Shown: positions 47,269 to 57,103, counted from the first letter of the stretch. The stretch is DNA of 57,805 nt from Burkholderia pseudomultivorans (GCF_902499075.1 NZ_CABVPP010000051.1:1-57805), one strand, 5' to 3'. The notes: generated from the letters alone by a model not told the origin. Numbers and translations: made by a program.

Positions 47269-47841
47269 ATGACCGACACCCGCCCCGAATCCCACGACGA
47301 CATTCTCGCCGCCACGCGGCACTGGCTCGCGCGCGCGGTGATCGGGCTCAATCTGTGCCCGTTCGCGAAAAGCGTCTACGTGAAGGAACAGGTGCGCTAT
47401 GCGATCAGCGACGCCACGACGCTCGAGGACGCGCTCGCCGATCTCGAAACCGAGCTGCGCACGCTCGAAGCGGCCGATCCGCAGCAGCTCGACACGACGC
47501 TGGTGGTCTACCCGCGCGCGTTCGCGGACTTCATCGACTACAACGACGCGCTGTTCTTCGCCGACCGGCTCGTGCATCAGCTGAAGCTCGACGGCGTGCT
47601 GCAGATCGCGAGCTTCCATCCGCAATACCGGTTCGAGGGCAGCGAAGCCGACGACATCGAGAACTACACGAATCGCGCGCCGTACCCGATCCTGCACCTG
47701 CTGCGCGAGGACAGCATCGCGCGCGCGGTCGACGCGTTCCCGGACGCGTCCGCGATCTACGAGAAAAACCAGGAAACGCTGCGCCGCCTCGGCCACGACG
47801 GCTGGCGCGACTGGATGCGCCGGCCGGGCGACGACGTCTGA
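47269..47841 (+). CDS. DUF1415 family protein
   Basis: A 190-residue protein with the conserved LNLCPFAKSVYVK segment near the N-terminus, LVVYPRAFADFIDYNDALF in the middle and QIASFHPQYRFEGSEADDIENYTNRAPYPILHLLRE, matching DUF1415. The function is unknown. The start at 47269 is preferred because an earlier start would overlap the -10 box. Confidence 0.88.
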   Translation: MTDTRPESHDDILAATRHWLARAVIGLNLCPFAKSVYVKEQVRYAISDATTLEDALADLETELRTLEAADPQQLDTTLVVYPRAFADFIDYNDALFFADRLVHQLKLDGVLQIASFHPQYRFEGSEADDIENYTNRAPYPILHLLREDSIARAVDAFPDASAIYEKNQETLRRLGHDGWRDWMRRPGDDV

Positions 47842-47874
47842 ACGCCGCGCCGGGGGCGCCGGGCGCGCCGCCCG

Positions 47875-48765
47875 TCAGCCGGCGTCCGCCTCGACGGCCG
47901 CACCGGCCGCTGCCGCAGGCGTCGGCACGAAGAAGCGCTCGTGCAGCTCGGCCAGCCCGAACATGTCGAGAATCTCGTTGAGCCGCTCGCTCGGCCGCCG
48001 GCGCGGCAGGTTCTTGTACTGCGCGACGATCAGCTCGTTCTTCATCGAATGCTCCCAGCCGACCAGCTCGGTCACGCTCACCTGGTAGCCATGCGCTTCG
48101 AGCTGCAGGCAGCGCAGCACGTTGGTGATCTGGCTGCCGAATTCGCGCGTATGCAGCGGATGCCGCCACACTTCGGTCAGCGCACTCGCGAGCGACTTGC
48201 CCTTGTTCCGGCGCAGCACGCCCGCGACTTCCGCCTGGCAGCACGGCACCAGCACGATGTGCCGCGCGCGCTTCGCGAGCGCGAAACGGATCGCGTCGTC
48301 GGTGGCCGTGTCGCACGCGTGCAGCGCGGTCACGACGTCGATCGCATCGGGCAGTTTCGGCGACGTGATCGAATCGGCGACCGACAGGTTCAGGAACGAC
48401 ATGCCGCCGAAGCCGAGCCGCGCGGCCAGCTCGGTCGAGCGCGCGACGAGCTCCTCGCGCGTCTCGATCCCGTACACGTGCGACGCGAACGCCGGCGTGC
48501 CGTGCCCCGGCTGCTGCTTGAAGAACAGGTCGTACAGGATGAAACCGAGGTACGACTTGCCCGCACCGTGATCGACCAGCGTCACGCTGCCCTGGTCGGC
48601 CTGCACGCTCGCGAGCAGCGGCTCGATGAACTGGAACAGGTGATAGACCTGCTTCAGCTTGCGGCGGCTGTCCTGGTTCATCTTGCCGTCGCGGGTGAGG
48701 ATGTGCAGTTCCTTCAGCAGCTCGACGGACTGCTCCGGGCGGATTTCGTAGGTCTTGTTCGACAT
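47875..48765 (-). CDS. SAM-dependent methyltransferase (Methyltransf_32 type)
   Basis: A 296-residue methyltransferase with motif I LVDHGAGKSYLGFILYDL, an acidic motif II YGIETREEL, the TALHACDTATDDAIRFALAK block and VLVPCCQAEV. The HACD and PCC signatures belong to the Methyltransf_32 family, whose substrates are unclear (possibly RNA). It converges on the DUF1415 gene. Confidence 0.85.
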   Translation of the reverse strand: MSNKTYEIRPEQSVELLKELHILTRDGKMNQDSRRKLKQVYHLFQFIEPLLASVQADQGSVTLVDHGAGKSYLGFILYDLFFKQQPGHGTPAFASHVYGIETREELVARSTELAARLGFGGMSFLNLSVADSITSPKLPDAIDVVTALHACDTATDDAIRFALAKRARHIVLVPCCQAEVAGVLRRNKGKSLASALTEVWRHPLHTREFGSQITNVLRCLQLEAHGYQVSVTELVGWEHSMKNELIVAQYKNLPRRRPSERLNEILDMFGLAELHERFFVPTPAAAAGAAVEADAG

Positions 48766-48853
48766 CGTGAAGCGCGGCCGGGCCGCGGTCGGTCGACCAC
48801 GGCCCGGCGGCGGGAATTCGTGAGGAATGGCGACAGTTTACCGAAACGCGCGC

Positions 48854-49987
48854 TCAGGCGCGCGCGCCGAGCCGCCACAGCGACGTGACTTCGGCGCGGC
48901 GCGCCGCGTGCAGCGGATCGTCGGCGTCGGCGGATTTCGGGTGCGCGGGGCGGATGTCGTCGCGGCCGAGCACGACGAGGCCCGCTGCGTCGATCCACTG
49001 CAGCAGCGTGTCGCGCGGCCGCAGGCCGAGATGCTCGGCGAAATCGGACAGGATCAGCCAGCCCTCGCCGCCCGGTTCGAGATGCGCGGCGAGCCCGTCG
49101 AGGAAACCGCGCAGCATGCGGCTGTCGGGATCGTAGACCGCATATTCGATCGGCGCGCTCGGCCGAGCCGGCACCCACGGCGGGTTGCAGACGATCAGCG
49201 GCGCGCGGCCGGCCGGAAACAGGTCGGCCTCGACGACGTCGACGCGCTGCGCGTAACCGAGCCGCTCGAGGTTCGCGCGCGCGCACGCGAGCGCCCGCGC
49301 ATCCTGGTCGGTCGCGACGACGCGCTCGACGCCGCGCGACGCCAGCACCGCCGCCAGCACGCCGGTACCGGTGCCGATATCGAACGCGAGCGACGTCGCG
49401 GGCAGCGGCGCACGCGCGACGAGCTCGACGTATTCGCCGCGCACCGGCGAAAACACGCCGTAGTGCGGATGAATCGCCGCGCCGCCGAGCGCGGGGATCG
49501 GCACGCCTTTCTTGCGCCATTCGTGCGCGCCGACGAGGCCGAGCAGCTCGCGCAGCGACACGACCGACGGCTCGCCGCCCGGCCCGTACGCCTCCTCGCA
49601 CGCGGCGCGCACGTCGGGTGCGCGGCGCAGCGGGATCGTGTAGTCGGCGTCGAGCGGGATCAGCAGCATGCCGAGCGTGCGCGCGCGCTGCGACTGCGCG
49701 AGCCGGTGCAGGTTGAACGCGTCGACGCCGGCCGCGGCCTTCGCCTTCTTCGGCTTGCGGTCGACGCGGCGCGCGATCGCCTGCACGAGCTGGCGGGCAT
49801 TCTGGAAATCGCCCTGCCACACGAGCGCGCTGCCTTCGCATGCAAGGCGGTAGGCCGCATCGGCATTCAGGCGGTCGTCGGCGGGCACCGCGCGCTTCGG
49901 CGGCGGCATGCCGGCTTCGGAACGCCAGCGCACGGCATGATCGACGCCGTCGGCGTCGGTCCAGTGGAAAACGGGGAAATCGGTCAC
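48854..49987 (-). CDS. class I SAM-dependent methyltransferase
   Basis: A 377-residue methyltransferase with motif I AFDIGTGTGVLAAVLASRG, VVATDQDARAL and the NPPW catalytic tetrad (CNPPWVPARP), as in N-methyltransferases of the PrmC/RsmC type. The N-terminal half is an accessory domain. A GTG start at 49987 (VTDFPVFHW) is chosen: the frame stays open upstream, but that part is of poor coding quality. The substrate is unknown. Confidence 0.8.
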   Translation of the reverse strand: MTDFPVFHWTDADGVDHAVRWRSEAGMPPPKRAVPADDRLNADAAYRLACEGSALVWQGDFQNARQLVQAIARRVDRKPKKAKAAAGVDAFNLHRLAQSQRARTLGMLLIPLDADYTIPLRRAPDVRAACEEAYGPGGEPSVVSLRELLGLVGAHEWRKKGVPIPALGGAAIHPHYGVFSPVRGEYVELVARAPLPATSLAFDIGTGTGVLAAVLASRGVERVVATDQDARALACARANLERLGYAQRVDVVEADLFPAGRAPLIVCNPPWVPARPSAPIEYAVYDPDSRMLRGFLDGLAAHLEPGGEGWLILSDFAEHLGLRPRDTLLQWIDAAGLVVLGRDDIRPAHPKSADADDPLHAARRAEVTSLWRLGARA

Positions 49988-50222
49988 GCGAGTTCGGCTA
50001 CGGTTGGCTTCGACAGGCGGCGGGAATTCGCCGCGCGGACGACACCATACCGCGCTTTGACCGGCGCGGCAAAGCAGGCGCCGCGACGCCCGCCCGGCAA
50101 TGGAAGCCGCCGCGCACTCGCCGATCGTGCGAGATCGACGATCCGGAGCATTAACCGTCAATCGGCGTCAAGTGACGAAAAATGGCAACACTTGGACGAA
50201 TTTTTCGCGTGCGTCACGAACA

Positions 50223-50717
50223 TCACCCGCCCCACCCCGGCATTGCCGGCATCCGCAGCGTACCCGCATCGTTGAAGCGCACGGTGCCGAGCACGCCGCC
50301 CGCGAGGCGACCGCGCAGCGCATACGGCAGTTCGCCGTTCGCAGCCGCGCCCGGCAGGTTCCACGCCTGTCGCGCGGCGGCGAACGCGGACACCGACACG
50401 GGCACGTCCAGCACGGTCTCGCCGAAGCGCGGCACGACGCCCGAGCGATCGCTGACGCCGCTCGCGAACGGCGTGCCGTTCAGGTCGAGCGCGACCGACA
50501 CGCCGTCGTATTCGATCGGCGTGTCGTTCGGGTTCTGCACGCGCAGCTTCAGGCTGAAACGCATTTCGAGCCCCTGCCCGACGAGCGGATCGAGCCCCGC
50601 GACCGACACGCTCACCGGGTCGCGCGTCAGGCCCGCGCAGCCGCCGAGCAGGAACGCGGCGGCGAGCATCGGCAGCACGGCGCGCAACGGCGCGATACGG
50701 AACAGGGCACGTGACAT
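50223..50717 (-). CDS. LEA type 2 / WHy-domain lipoprotein
   Basis: A 164-residue protein with a lipoprotein signal (LPMLAAAFLLGGC, lipidated Cys27) and a WHy/LEA14 beta-sandwich (VAGLDPLVGQGLEMRFSLKLRVQNPNDTPIEYDGVSVALDLNG), a domain found in plant LEA14 stress proteins and in Gram-negative lipoproteins. Probably anchored in the outer membrane. A role in envelope stress or desiccation is inference. Preceded by a long AT-rich region. Confidence 0.85.
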   Translation of the reverse strand: MSRALFRIAPLRAVLPMLAAAFLLGGCAGLTRDPVSVSVAGLDPLVGQGLEMRFSLKLRVQNPNDTPIEYDGVSVALDLNGTPFASGVSDRSGVVPRFGETVLDVPVSVSAFAAARQAWNLPGAAANGELPYALRGRLAGGVLGTVRFNDAGTLRMPAMPGWGG

Positions 50718-51367
50718 GGGGCAGGCCTCCTCGCGGCAATCGATGGTCGGTTAGTCGATGCATTGTACAGAGCGCACCCGCGCCCGCCGGCTTTCGTAGT
50801 TTTTGCGCCGCCCCGAGATCGTTAATAGATTAAAACTACGAATTCCACAGCCGGACGAAAACGCGAATTAATGCTTCCCGTCATTCAATGAATCGCAAAA
50901 ACTTCAATAGACGCACTTTCTAATTTTTTCGTTTCCTTTACTCAAAACCATCAAGTATATTGACGCATCCTTCGAGCAGGCCGACAAACCTTGAAGCCGC
51001 ATGACGGCGCTTTTACGGAACGGCGACACCCGCGCCGTCCTTCCGTCCGCGGCCTGGCCCGGCCAGCCCCGTAGGTCGTTGGTTCAAAGCGTTGCGCGCC
51101 CGCGCCGGGCGTGCCGCCTGCCGTCGTGCGCGCGAAATCCACACTCAGTACAACCCGCGCCCGGCGCTTTTGAACCGGCAAGTCAACCGATATCCGGAAA
51201 TTGAGAGGGGGCAGCACACCATGATTACCTTCACGTAGCCGGCCGACCGTCTTTTCGAATAATCCGTCATTAGCATTTCTCGTCGCTGTTGATTAACGGC
51301 GGGGGACTGCTTTTGCCGGCGATTTCGCAGCACTGGACCACTCTTTCAATAATCGAGGTTTTCAGTC
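50718..51367. other. long intergenic region between the LEA lipoprotein and M1 peptidase genes
   Basis: About 650 bases with no supported gene. Part one (50800-50965) is markedly AT-rich and holds a minus-strand promoter candidate TTGAGT (50940-50945) and TAGAAA (50917-50922) at 17-base spacing. Part two (50990-51180) is GC-rich with a bulged inverted repeat near 51014-51050. Part three (51190-51367) is the leader of the M1 gene, with a GAGG ribosome site at 51355-51358. Confidence 0.4.
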
Positions 51368-53536
51368 ATGTCGATCCAGATTCGCAAGATGCGTTACCTG
51401 CCGCTCGTCGCCGCACTCGCGCTCGCCGGCTGCGGCGGCGACGACGGCGGCGTCGGCTCCGCGTCCGCGCTCAGCTCGGCCGCCGCACCGAACGCGGGCT
51501 CGTCGCCCGCCGTCACCACGCCGCCGGCCGCTTCCAACGTCGACAAGAGCGTGCCGCCCGTCGAGCTGCCCGACACCGTCGTGCCGGTGAACTACCGGCT
51601 GTGGTTCCGCCCGAACGAAGCACTGAACGCGTTCGACGGCCGCGCCGACGTCGAGATCAAGGTGCTGAAGCCGGTCAACAACATCGTGATCGCGGGCCAC
51701 CGGATCAAGTTCACCAACGGCCGCATCACGCTGCAGCCCGGCAACATCCAACTGATCGCGACGCCGCAGGACAAGGGCGACTACTACCAGCTGCGCCCGG
51801 TCAGCGGCTCGATCTCGCCGGGCAACTATTCGCTGCACATGGAGTGGTCGGGCATCATCAACTTCAAGTCGTACGACGATCCGGTCAAGAAGACCGGCGG
51901 CAGCTGCGGCGACGATCCGTATCCGGGCTGCTCGGCCGCCGAAGGCGTGTTCCGCGTGGACCTGAAGAGCACCGACGGCACGACCAGCGGCGCGATTCTC
52001 ACGCAGGGCGAAACCAACCTCGCGCGCCAGTGGTTCCCCGGCTGGGACGAGCCGGCATTCCGCCCGACCTATGAAGTGACGGCCGAAGTGCCGTCGAACT
52101 GGCGCGTCGTGTCGAACGCGGCCGAGAAGCCGTCGACCAACGTCGGCGGCGGCTACAAGCTCGTGCAGTTCGAGAAGACCCCGCCGATGCCGTCGTACCT
52201 GCTGTTCTTCGGCGGCGGCCTGTTCGACACCTACGAGGACGACTTCACGAGCCCGCTGCCGGGCGGCAAGGGCGGCCTGCACCTGCGCGTGTTCACGCCG
52301 CCGGGCATGCGCGACTGGGCGAAGCCGGCGATGGACCGCACCAAGCAGGCGCTCGACTTCTACTACCGCTACACGGGCATCCCGCTGCCGCTGAAGAAGT
52401 TCGACACGGTCGCCGCGAACGACGCGTTCAAGGAAGAGAAGGACCTGAACTTCGGCGGCATGGAGAACTGGGGCTCGATCCTCGAATTCGCCGACGACAT
52501 CCTGCCGCAGCCGGGCCAGCCGATGTCGCAGTACGGCAACGAGGTGCTCACGCATGAAGTCGCGCACCAGTGGTTCGGCGATCTCGTGACGACCGACTGG
52601 TGGGACGACGTGTGGCTCAACGAGTCGTTCGCGACCTTCTTCGAGACGAAGACGACGATCCAGTTCTTCCCCGACGAGTTCAGCTGGCTCGACCAGGTGA
52701 CGAACAAGTACCGCGTGATCAATCGCGATATCGGCCCGAACGCGTTCCCGGTCGCGCCGAACTTCAACGACTGGGCATCGAACGACTTCGTGCTGAGCGC
52801 GAGCGCGTTTACGTACGACAAGGGCGGTCATGTGCTGAAGACGCTCGAGAACTATCTCGGCGAGCAGACGCTGCGCAAGGGCCTGCAGCAGTACCTGACC
52901 GACTACTCGTTCGGCAACGGCACGCCGAAGCGCCTGTGGGACGCGCTGTCGAAGGCGAGCGGCCAGCCGGTCGGCCCGATCGGCGACAGCTACGTGCGCC
53001 AGACCGGTGTGCCGCTGATCTCGCTCGACACGCAGTGCGACCTGACGAAGAACCAGACGGTCGTCACGCTGAAACAGCAGCCGTTCCCGAACAAGAACGC
53101 GTATCCGGGTCTGCAATGGACGGTGCCGATCACGCTCGCGTACGGCCAGGGCCTTGCGAACCGCACGACGCTCGCGCTGAAGGACACGCAGACGCAGACT
53201 CGGCTCGAAGGCTGCACGGGCGTGGTCGCGGACCCGACCGGTCTCGACTACTACGTCGTGAACTACAGCGACGCGGCATGGAGCGGGCTGCTCACGCAGA
53301 TCAACAGCTCGACCGATCCGGTGCTGCTCGCGAACCTGAAGAGCGAGGCGGCGCTGCTGGTCGCGAACAACCTCGCGCCGGCCTCGCGCTCGACGTCGAT
53401 CGGTTCGGTCGCCTCGCCGGCCGCGATCAAGCTGCGCCAGACGCCGAGCTTCGGCGGCATCCTGCCGACCACGAAGGAACGCCCGGCGCTGCGCTACCAG
53501 GGCGCGTTCAAGCCGCGCAAGACGGTCGCGCAGTAA
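51368..53536 (+). CDS. M1 family aminopeptidase, lipoprotein
   Basis: A 722-residue M1 metallopeptidase with a lipoprotein signal (LVAALALAGC, lipidated Cys22) and an acidic Ser/Ala linker. The exopeptidase motif GGMEN (363-367) and the zinc site HEVAH (396-400) with Glu419 in WLNES are intact; the C-terminal helical domain is shorter than in PepN. It is expected to be an active aminopeptidase facing the periplasm or outer-membrane surface, unusual for a family that is mostly cytosolic. Confidence 0.92.
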   Translation: MSIQIRKMRYLPLVAALALAGCGGDDGGVGSASALSSAAAPNAGSSPAVTTPPAASNVDKSVPPVELPDTVVPVNYRLWFRPNEALNAFDGRADVEIKVLKPVNNIVIAGHRIKFTNGRITLQPGNIQLIATPQDKGDYYQLRPVSGSISPGNYSLHMEWSGIINFKSYDDPVKKTGGSCGDDPYPGCSAAEGVFRVDLKSTDGTTSGAILTQGETNLARQWFPGWDEPAFRPTYEVTAEVPSNWRVVSNAAEKPSTNVGGGYKLVQFEKTPPMPSYLLFFGGGLFDTYEDDFTSPLPGGKGGLHLRVFTPPGMRDWAKPAMDRTKQALDFYYRYTGIPLPLKKFDTVAANDAFKEEKDLNFGGMENWGSILEFADDILPQPGQPMSQYGNEVLTHEVAHQWFGDLVTTDWWDDVWLNESFATFFETKTTIQFFPDEFSWLDQVTNKYRVINRDIGPNAFPVAPNFNDWASNDFVLSASAFTYDKGGHVLKTLENYLGEQTLRKGLQQYLTDYSFGNGTPKRLWDALSKASGQPVGPIGDSYVRQTGVPLISLDTQCDLTKNQTVVTLKQQPFPNKNAYPGLQWTVPITLAYGQGLANRTTLALKDTQTQTRLEGCTGVVADPTGLDYYVVNYSDAAWSGLLTQINSSTDPVLLANLKSEAALLVANNLAPASRSTSIGSVASPAAIKLRQTPSFGGILPTTKERPALRYQGAFKPRKTVAQ

Positions 53537-53607
53537 CGGCGTACGGCCGGCCGACGCCGCGCAACCGCGGCGCCGGGCCGGCCGGTGGACGGTTTCTTCA
53601 TTCTTCG

Positions 53608-53638
53608 ACGGGCCTCGCGAGCGAGGCCCGTTTTCTTT
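53608..53638 (+). terminator. rho-independent terminator of the M1 peptidase gene
   Basis: A perfect 10-bp stem (53608-53617 with 53622-53631) with loop CGAG, followed by TTTCTTT. Confidence 0.9.
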
Positions 53639-53675
53639 GGCACGACACGGTATGGCGCGATGCCGCGTCGCGCCG

Positions 53676-54596
53676 TCACGCCCACGCGGCGTCCCACGCC
53701 GGCTGCGCGAACCACGTGGAGAGAAACGCGACCAGCCGCGACGCGCGTGCGCTGCCGCGCGCCTGCTGGCGCAGCACGTGGATCGTCGCCGCTTCGGGCG
53801 CCGCCGCGTAGCGCGGCAGGATCGTGCGCAGCCGCCCCGCGCGCAGCGCATCCGCGACGAGCCAGGTCGGCAGGTGCGCGATGCCGAGCCCCTCGATCGC
53901 CGCCTCCAGCAACGCTTCCGAATGATTGCTGCGAAACCGCGGCTGCGCGGGAATCAGGCGGCGGCCGTCGAAGCGCCACGCGCCCGGCGGCGGCGCGCCG
54001 TGCCACCCGACGCAGTCGTGTTCGCTCAGCGCATCGGGCGACGCGGGTTCGCCGCGCCGCGCAAGATAGGCCGGGCTCGCGCACAGCACGCGCCGCTGCG
54101 GCGCCAGCACGGTGGCGACGAGACGCGTGTCCTCGAGCGGGCCGATGCGCACCGCGAGATCGACGTCGGTGCCGAGCCGCGCGCCCTGCAGGTCGACCAT
54201 GCTGTCGGTGAGCACCAGCTCGACCTGCAGCGCCGGATGACGCTGCATGAATGCGACCAGCGCGGCCATCAGGTGCAGCCGGCCGAACGGCGCCGGACAG
54301 TCGACGCGCAGCAGCCCGCTCGGCTCGTCGTGCTGGCTGTGCAGATCCTCCTGCAGCCCGCGCAGTTCGGCGAGCATCCGCGTCGCGCGCTCATACAGCA
54401 GCTGCCCGGCCTCGGTCGGCCGTAGCGCGTGCGTCGTGCGATGCAGCAGGCGCAGGCCGAGTTGCGCCTCCAGCCGGTCGATGCGCCGCGTGACCGACGA
54501 CGCGGCGACGCCGAGCCGGCGCGCGGCCGCCGAGAAGCTCTGCTGTTCGACCACGTCGACGAACAGCGCCAGATGCGGGGAAAGGAAGTCGTCCAT
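53676..54596 (-). CDS. LysR-family transcriptional regulator
   Basis: A 306-residue regulator. The winged helix at the N-terminus is LALFVDVVEQQSFSAAARRLGVAASSVTRRIDRLEAQLGLRLLHRTTHALRPTEAG. ATG 54596 is preferred; the frame continues 23 codons upstream, but that part does not match the family. It is divergent from the quinone oxidoreductase gene, its likely target. Confidence 0.92.
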   Translation of the reverse strand: MDDFLSPHLALFVDVVEQQSFSAAARRLGVAASSVTRRIDRLEAQLGLRLLHRTTHALRPTEAGQLLYERATRMLAELRGLQEDLHSQHDEPSGLLRVDCPAPFGRLHLMAALVAFMQRHPALQVELVLTDSMVDLQGARLGTDVDLAVRIGPLEDTRLVATVLAPQRRVLCASPAYLARRGEPASPDALSEHDCVGWHGAPPPGAWRFDGRRLIPAQPRFRSNHSEALLEAAIEGLGIAHLPTWLVADALRAGRLRTILPRYAAAPEAATIHVLRQQARGSARASRLVAFLSTWFAQPAWDAAWA

Positions 54597-54743
54597 CGGC
54601 GAGGGCGGGGTTGCCTGTGCGTTGATTGCAAAACAATCGTGCGCCTTTGCATGTTTCCGCGTCAATCCCGCGCGACTAGACTGCAGGCATTCCTTTCACG
54701 CGCCGCCGCCCGCCGGGCCGGCGCCCCGCCTCAGGAGCCGATC

Positions 54744-55721
54744 ATGCGCAGCCTTCGTCTGGAAGCCCCCGCCGCCGACATCGAGTCGCTCGATGCCCGC
54801 ATCCGCGATATCGCCGACCCCGTGCCGACCGATGGCCAAATGCTGATCGAAGTACGCGCGGCCGGCGTGAACCCGAGCGACGTGAAAGCCGCGCTCGGCC
54901 GCATGCCGCACGCGGTGTGGCCGCGCACGCCGGGACGCGACTGGGCCGGCGTCGTGCGCAGCGGCCCCGCCGACTGGGTCGGCGCGCACGTGTGGGGGTC
55001 GGGCGGCGACCTCGGCGTGCACCGCGACGGCTCGCACGCGGAACTGCTGCTGCTCGATGCCGCGCTGGTGCGCCGCAAGCCCGCCGCGCTGACGCTCGAC
55101 GAAGCGGCCGGCGTCGGCGTGCCGTTCGTGACGGCGTACGAAGGCCTGCGGCGCGCCGGCATGCCGACGGCCGGCGACGTCGTGCTCGTGTTCGGTGCGA
55201 ACGGCAAGGTCGGCCAGGCGGCGATCCAGCTCGCGACCGCGCGCGGCGCGACCGTGATCGGCGTGGAGCGCGGCCCGGGCGGCTATCGCGGCCACGCGTC
55301 GCGCGACGTGCGCGTGATCGATGCATCGAGCGAAGCGGTCGCCGACGCCGTGCGCGCGGCGACCGGCGGACATGGCGCGGACATCGTCTACAACACGGTC
55401 GGCAGCCCGTATTTCGAGGCCGCCAACGCGTCGATGGCGATCGGCGCGCGACAGATCTTCATCTCGACGATCGAGCGCAGCGTGCCGTTCGACATCTTCG
55501 CGTTCTATCGCGGCCAGCACACGTACGTGGGCGTCGATTCGCTGCAGCTCGACGGCGCGGCCGTCGCGCACATCCTCGACACGCTCGCGCCCGGCTTCGA
55601 GAGCGGCACGCTGCGCGCGTTCCCGATCGTCGACGACTACGTGTATCCGCTCGAACGCGCGCACGACGCATATCGCGCGGTGCTGGCGGGCGCACGCGAA
55701 CGCGTGCTGCTCAAGCCGTGA
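54744..55721 (+). CDS. zinc-independent quinone oxidoreductase (MDR family)
   Basis: A 325-residue medium-chain dehydrogenase/reductase. The GroES-like N-terminal domain (VRAAGVNPSDVKAALG) lacks the catalytic zinc cysteines, and the NADPH fold is VLVFGANGKVGQAAIQLA (near 150-167). AGGAG precedes ATG 54744. It reduces quinones or enones with NADPH. It is divergent from the LysR gene and followed by a XapX gene. Confidence 0.9.
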   Translation: MRSLRLEAPAADIESLDARIRDIADPVPTDGQMLIEVRAAGVNPSDVKAALGRMPHAVWPRTPGRDWAGVVRSGPADWVGAHVWGSGGDLGVHRDGSHAELLLLDAALVRRKPAALTLDEAAGVGVPFVTAYEGLRRAGMPTAGDVVLVFGANGKVGQAAIQLATARGATVIGVERGPGGYRGHASRDVRVIDASSEAVADAVRAATGGHGADIVYNTVGSPYFEAANASMAIGARQIFISTIERSVPFDIFAFYRGQHTYVGVDSLQLDGAAVAHILDTLAPGFESGTLRAFPIVDDYVYPLERAHDAYRAVLAGARERVLLKP

Positions 55722-55743
55722 CATCGAGCGGCCGGAGAACGCG

Positions 55744-55896
55744 ATGATCGACTACGTGACTTCGCTCGCGGCAGGCGTCGGTGTCGGCGTGCTGTATGCG
55801 CTGCTGCAGGTGCGCTCGCCGGCCCCGCCGCTCGTCGCGCTGGTCGGCCTGCTCGGGATGGCGATCGGCGAGCGCGCAATCGCGCTGCTGCGCTGA
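55744..55896 (+). CDS. XapX domain small membrane protein
   Basis: A 50-residue protein made of two hydrophobic segments (VTSLAAGVGVGVLYALLQV, PLVALVGLLGMAIG) joined by the RSPAPP turn, the XapX (DUF1427) signature. It is too short to be seen easily, but matches the family well. It lies 22 bases after the oxidoreductase gene and is likely co-transcribed. Confidence 0.85.
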   Translation: MIDYVTSLAAGVGVGVLYALLQVRSPAPPLVALVGLLGMAIGERAIALLR

Positions 55897-55950
55897 GCGC
55901 GGCGACTGCGCCCGTTGATGCGCCGGGCAACGACAGACGCCGGACAACCG

Positions 55951-56979
55951 CTAGCGATCGTCGCGACGACGAAACGCCCACCACGCGGCGAGCGCGGTAA
56001 AGCCCGCGACGAGCAGCACCATCAGCCAGAAGCCGTGCTTGTTGTCCGAGAACGGCACGCCGCCGACGTTCATCCCGAAGAAGCCCGCGACGATGTTGAT
56101 CGGCAGCGCGATCACGGTGACCAGCGTCAGCGTGAACAGCGTGCGGTTGTTCTGCTCGTCGAGCCGCGAGCCGATCTCTTCCTGCAGCAGCTTGATCCGC
56201 TCGACGAGCCCGGCGAGATCGGCGAGCACGAGCGAGAACTCCTCGGTCGACTCGCGCAGCTCCTGCACGTCTTCCGCATGCAGCCACGCGGGCGGCTTCG
56301 CGAGCAGCCGGAAGATCGAGCCCGGTTCGGGCGCGAGCATGCGCTGCAGGCGCGTCAGCGTGCGGCGCATCGCGCCCAGCTCGATGCGGTTCGACGTGAG
56401 CCGCTGCGACAGGAAGCGATCCTCGATGCGATCGACGTCGACGCTCGTGCGCCGCATGATCTGGATCAGCAGGTCGGCCTGGTCGCGCAGCAGGTGCATC
56501 AGCAGCTCCGCGGGCGACCGGAACCGTTCGCCGTCGCGCACGCACGCGCGCAGCGTGTCGACCGAGCGCAGCGGCTTGAGCCGCGCGGTCACCATGATGC
56601 GCCGCTCGACGTGGACGAACAGCGTCGCGATCTCGGACGGCGTCAGCTCGAGGTTGAACATCACGTCGTTGACGATCGCGCGCAGCGCGCCGTCCTCCTG
56701 CTCGATGCGCGTCGAGCGCGAACCTTCGTGCAGAAATTCGAAGAAGCTGTCGGGCAGCCCGAGGTGCGTGCGCATCCAGCGCTCGCTCGCGCCGTGCGCG
56801 AGATTGAAGTGCAGCCAGACGAAATCGTCCGCCGCGGCTGTGCCGGCCGCGCGGCACGCGTGCAGCCACTCGGCGGCGGCGGACGCGTCGAGCATCGCGC
56901 CCGACCCGCCGGGCACGAAGCGGAATCCGCATACCATGCCGGACGTGTCGGCGCCGTAAGTCTGTACGATCAGGTCCAT
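55951..56979 (-). CDS. CorA family divalent metal transporter (ZntB type)
   Basis: A 342-residue CorA/ZntB protein with a large acidic cytoplasmic domain, a long helix with the RLTRLQRMLAPE segment and two C-terminal membrane helices. The pore signature GMN is in FFGMNVGGVPF near residue 306. Members move zinc or magnesium; ZntB-type are zinc transporters. ATG 56979 gives the family length; starts further upstream are not supported. Confidence 0.88.
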   Translation of the reverse strand: MDLIVQTYGADTSGMVCGFRFVPGGSGAMLDASAAAEWLHACRAAGTAAADDFVWLHFNLAHGASERWMRTHLGLPDSFFEFLHEGSRSTRIEQEDGALRAIVNDVMFNLELTPSEIATLFVHVERRIMVTARLKPLRSVDTLRACVRDGERFRSPAELLMHLLRDQADLLIQIMRRTSVDVDRIEDRFLSQRLTSNRIELGAMRRTLTRLQRMLAPEPGSIFRLLAKPPAWLHAEDVQELRESTEEFSLVLADLAGLVERIKLLQEEIGSRLDEQNNRTLFTLTLVTVIALPINIVAGFFGMNVGGVPFSDNKHGFWLMVLLVAGFTALAAWWAFRRRDDR

Positions 56980-57103
56980 CGTGTCGAAGCTCGCGCGGTG
57001 CATACGGCCCGCGCCGGAAAGGGAAAGGAGACGTATGCCCGACGGTCGTGACGCGTGCATGACAGTGTCACACGCGATCCTACCGGCCGCTTCGCGGCCC
57101 CAA

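Noticed and set aside
51066-51090. A segment resembling a tRNA T-arm (GGTTCAAA)
   Set aside because: The flanks do not pair as a T-stem, and no acceptor, D or anticodon arm could be folded.
51362-53851. An 829-codon minus-strand frame opposite the M1 peptidase
   Set aside because: The M1 gene has its own ribosome site, lipobox, zinc site and terminator on the plus strand.
54597-54665. N-terminal extension of the LysR regulator by 23 codons
   Set aside because: The family winged helix begins right after ATG 54596, and the extension shows no similarity to the family.
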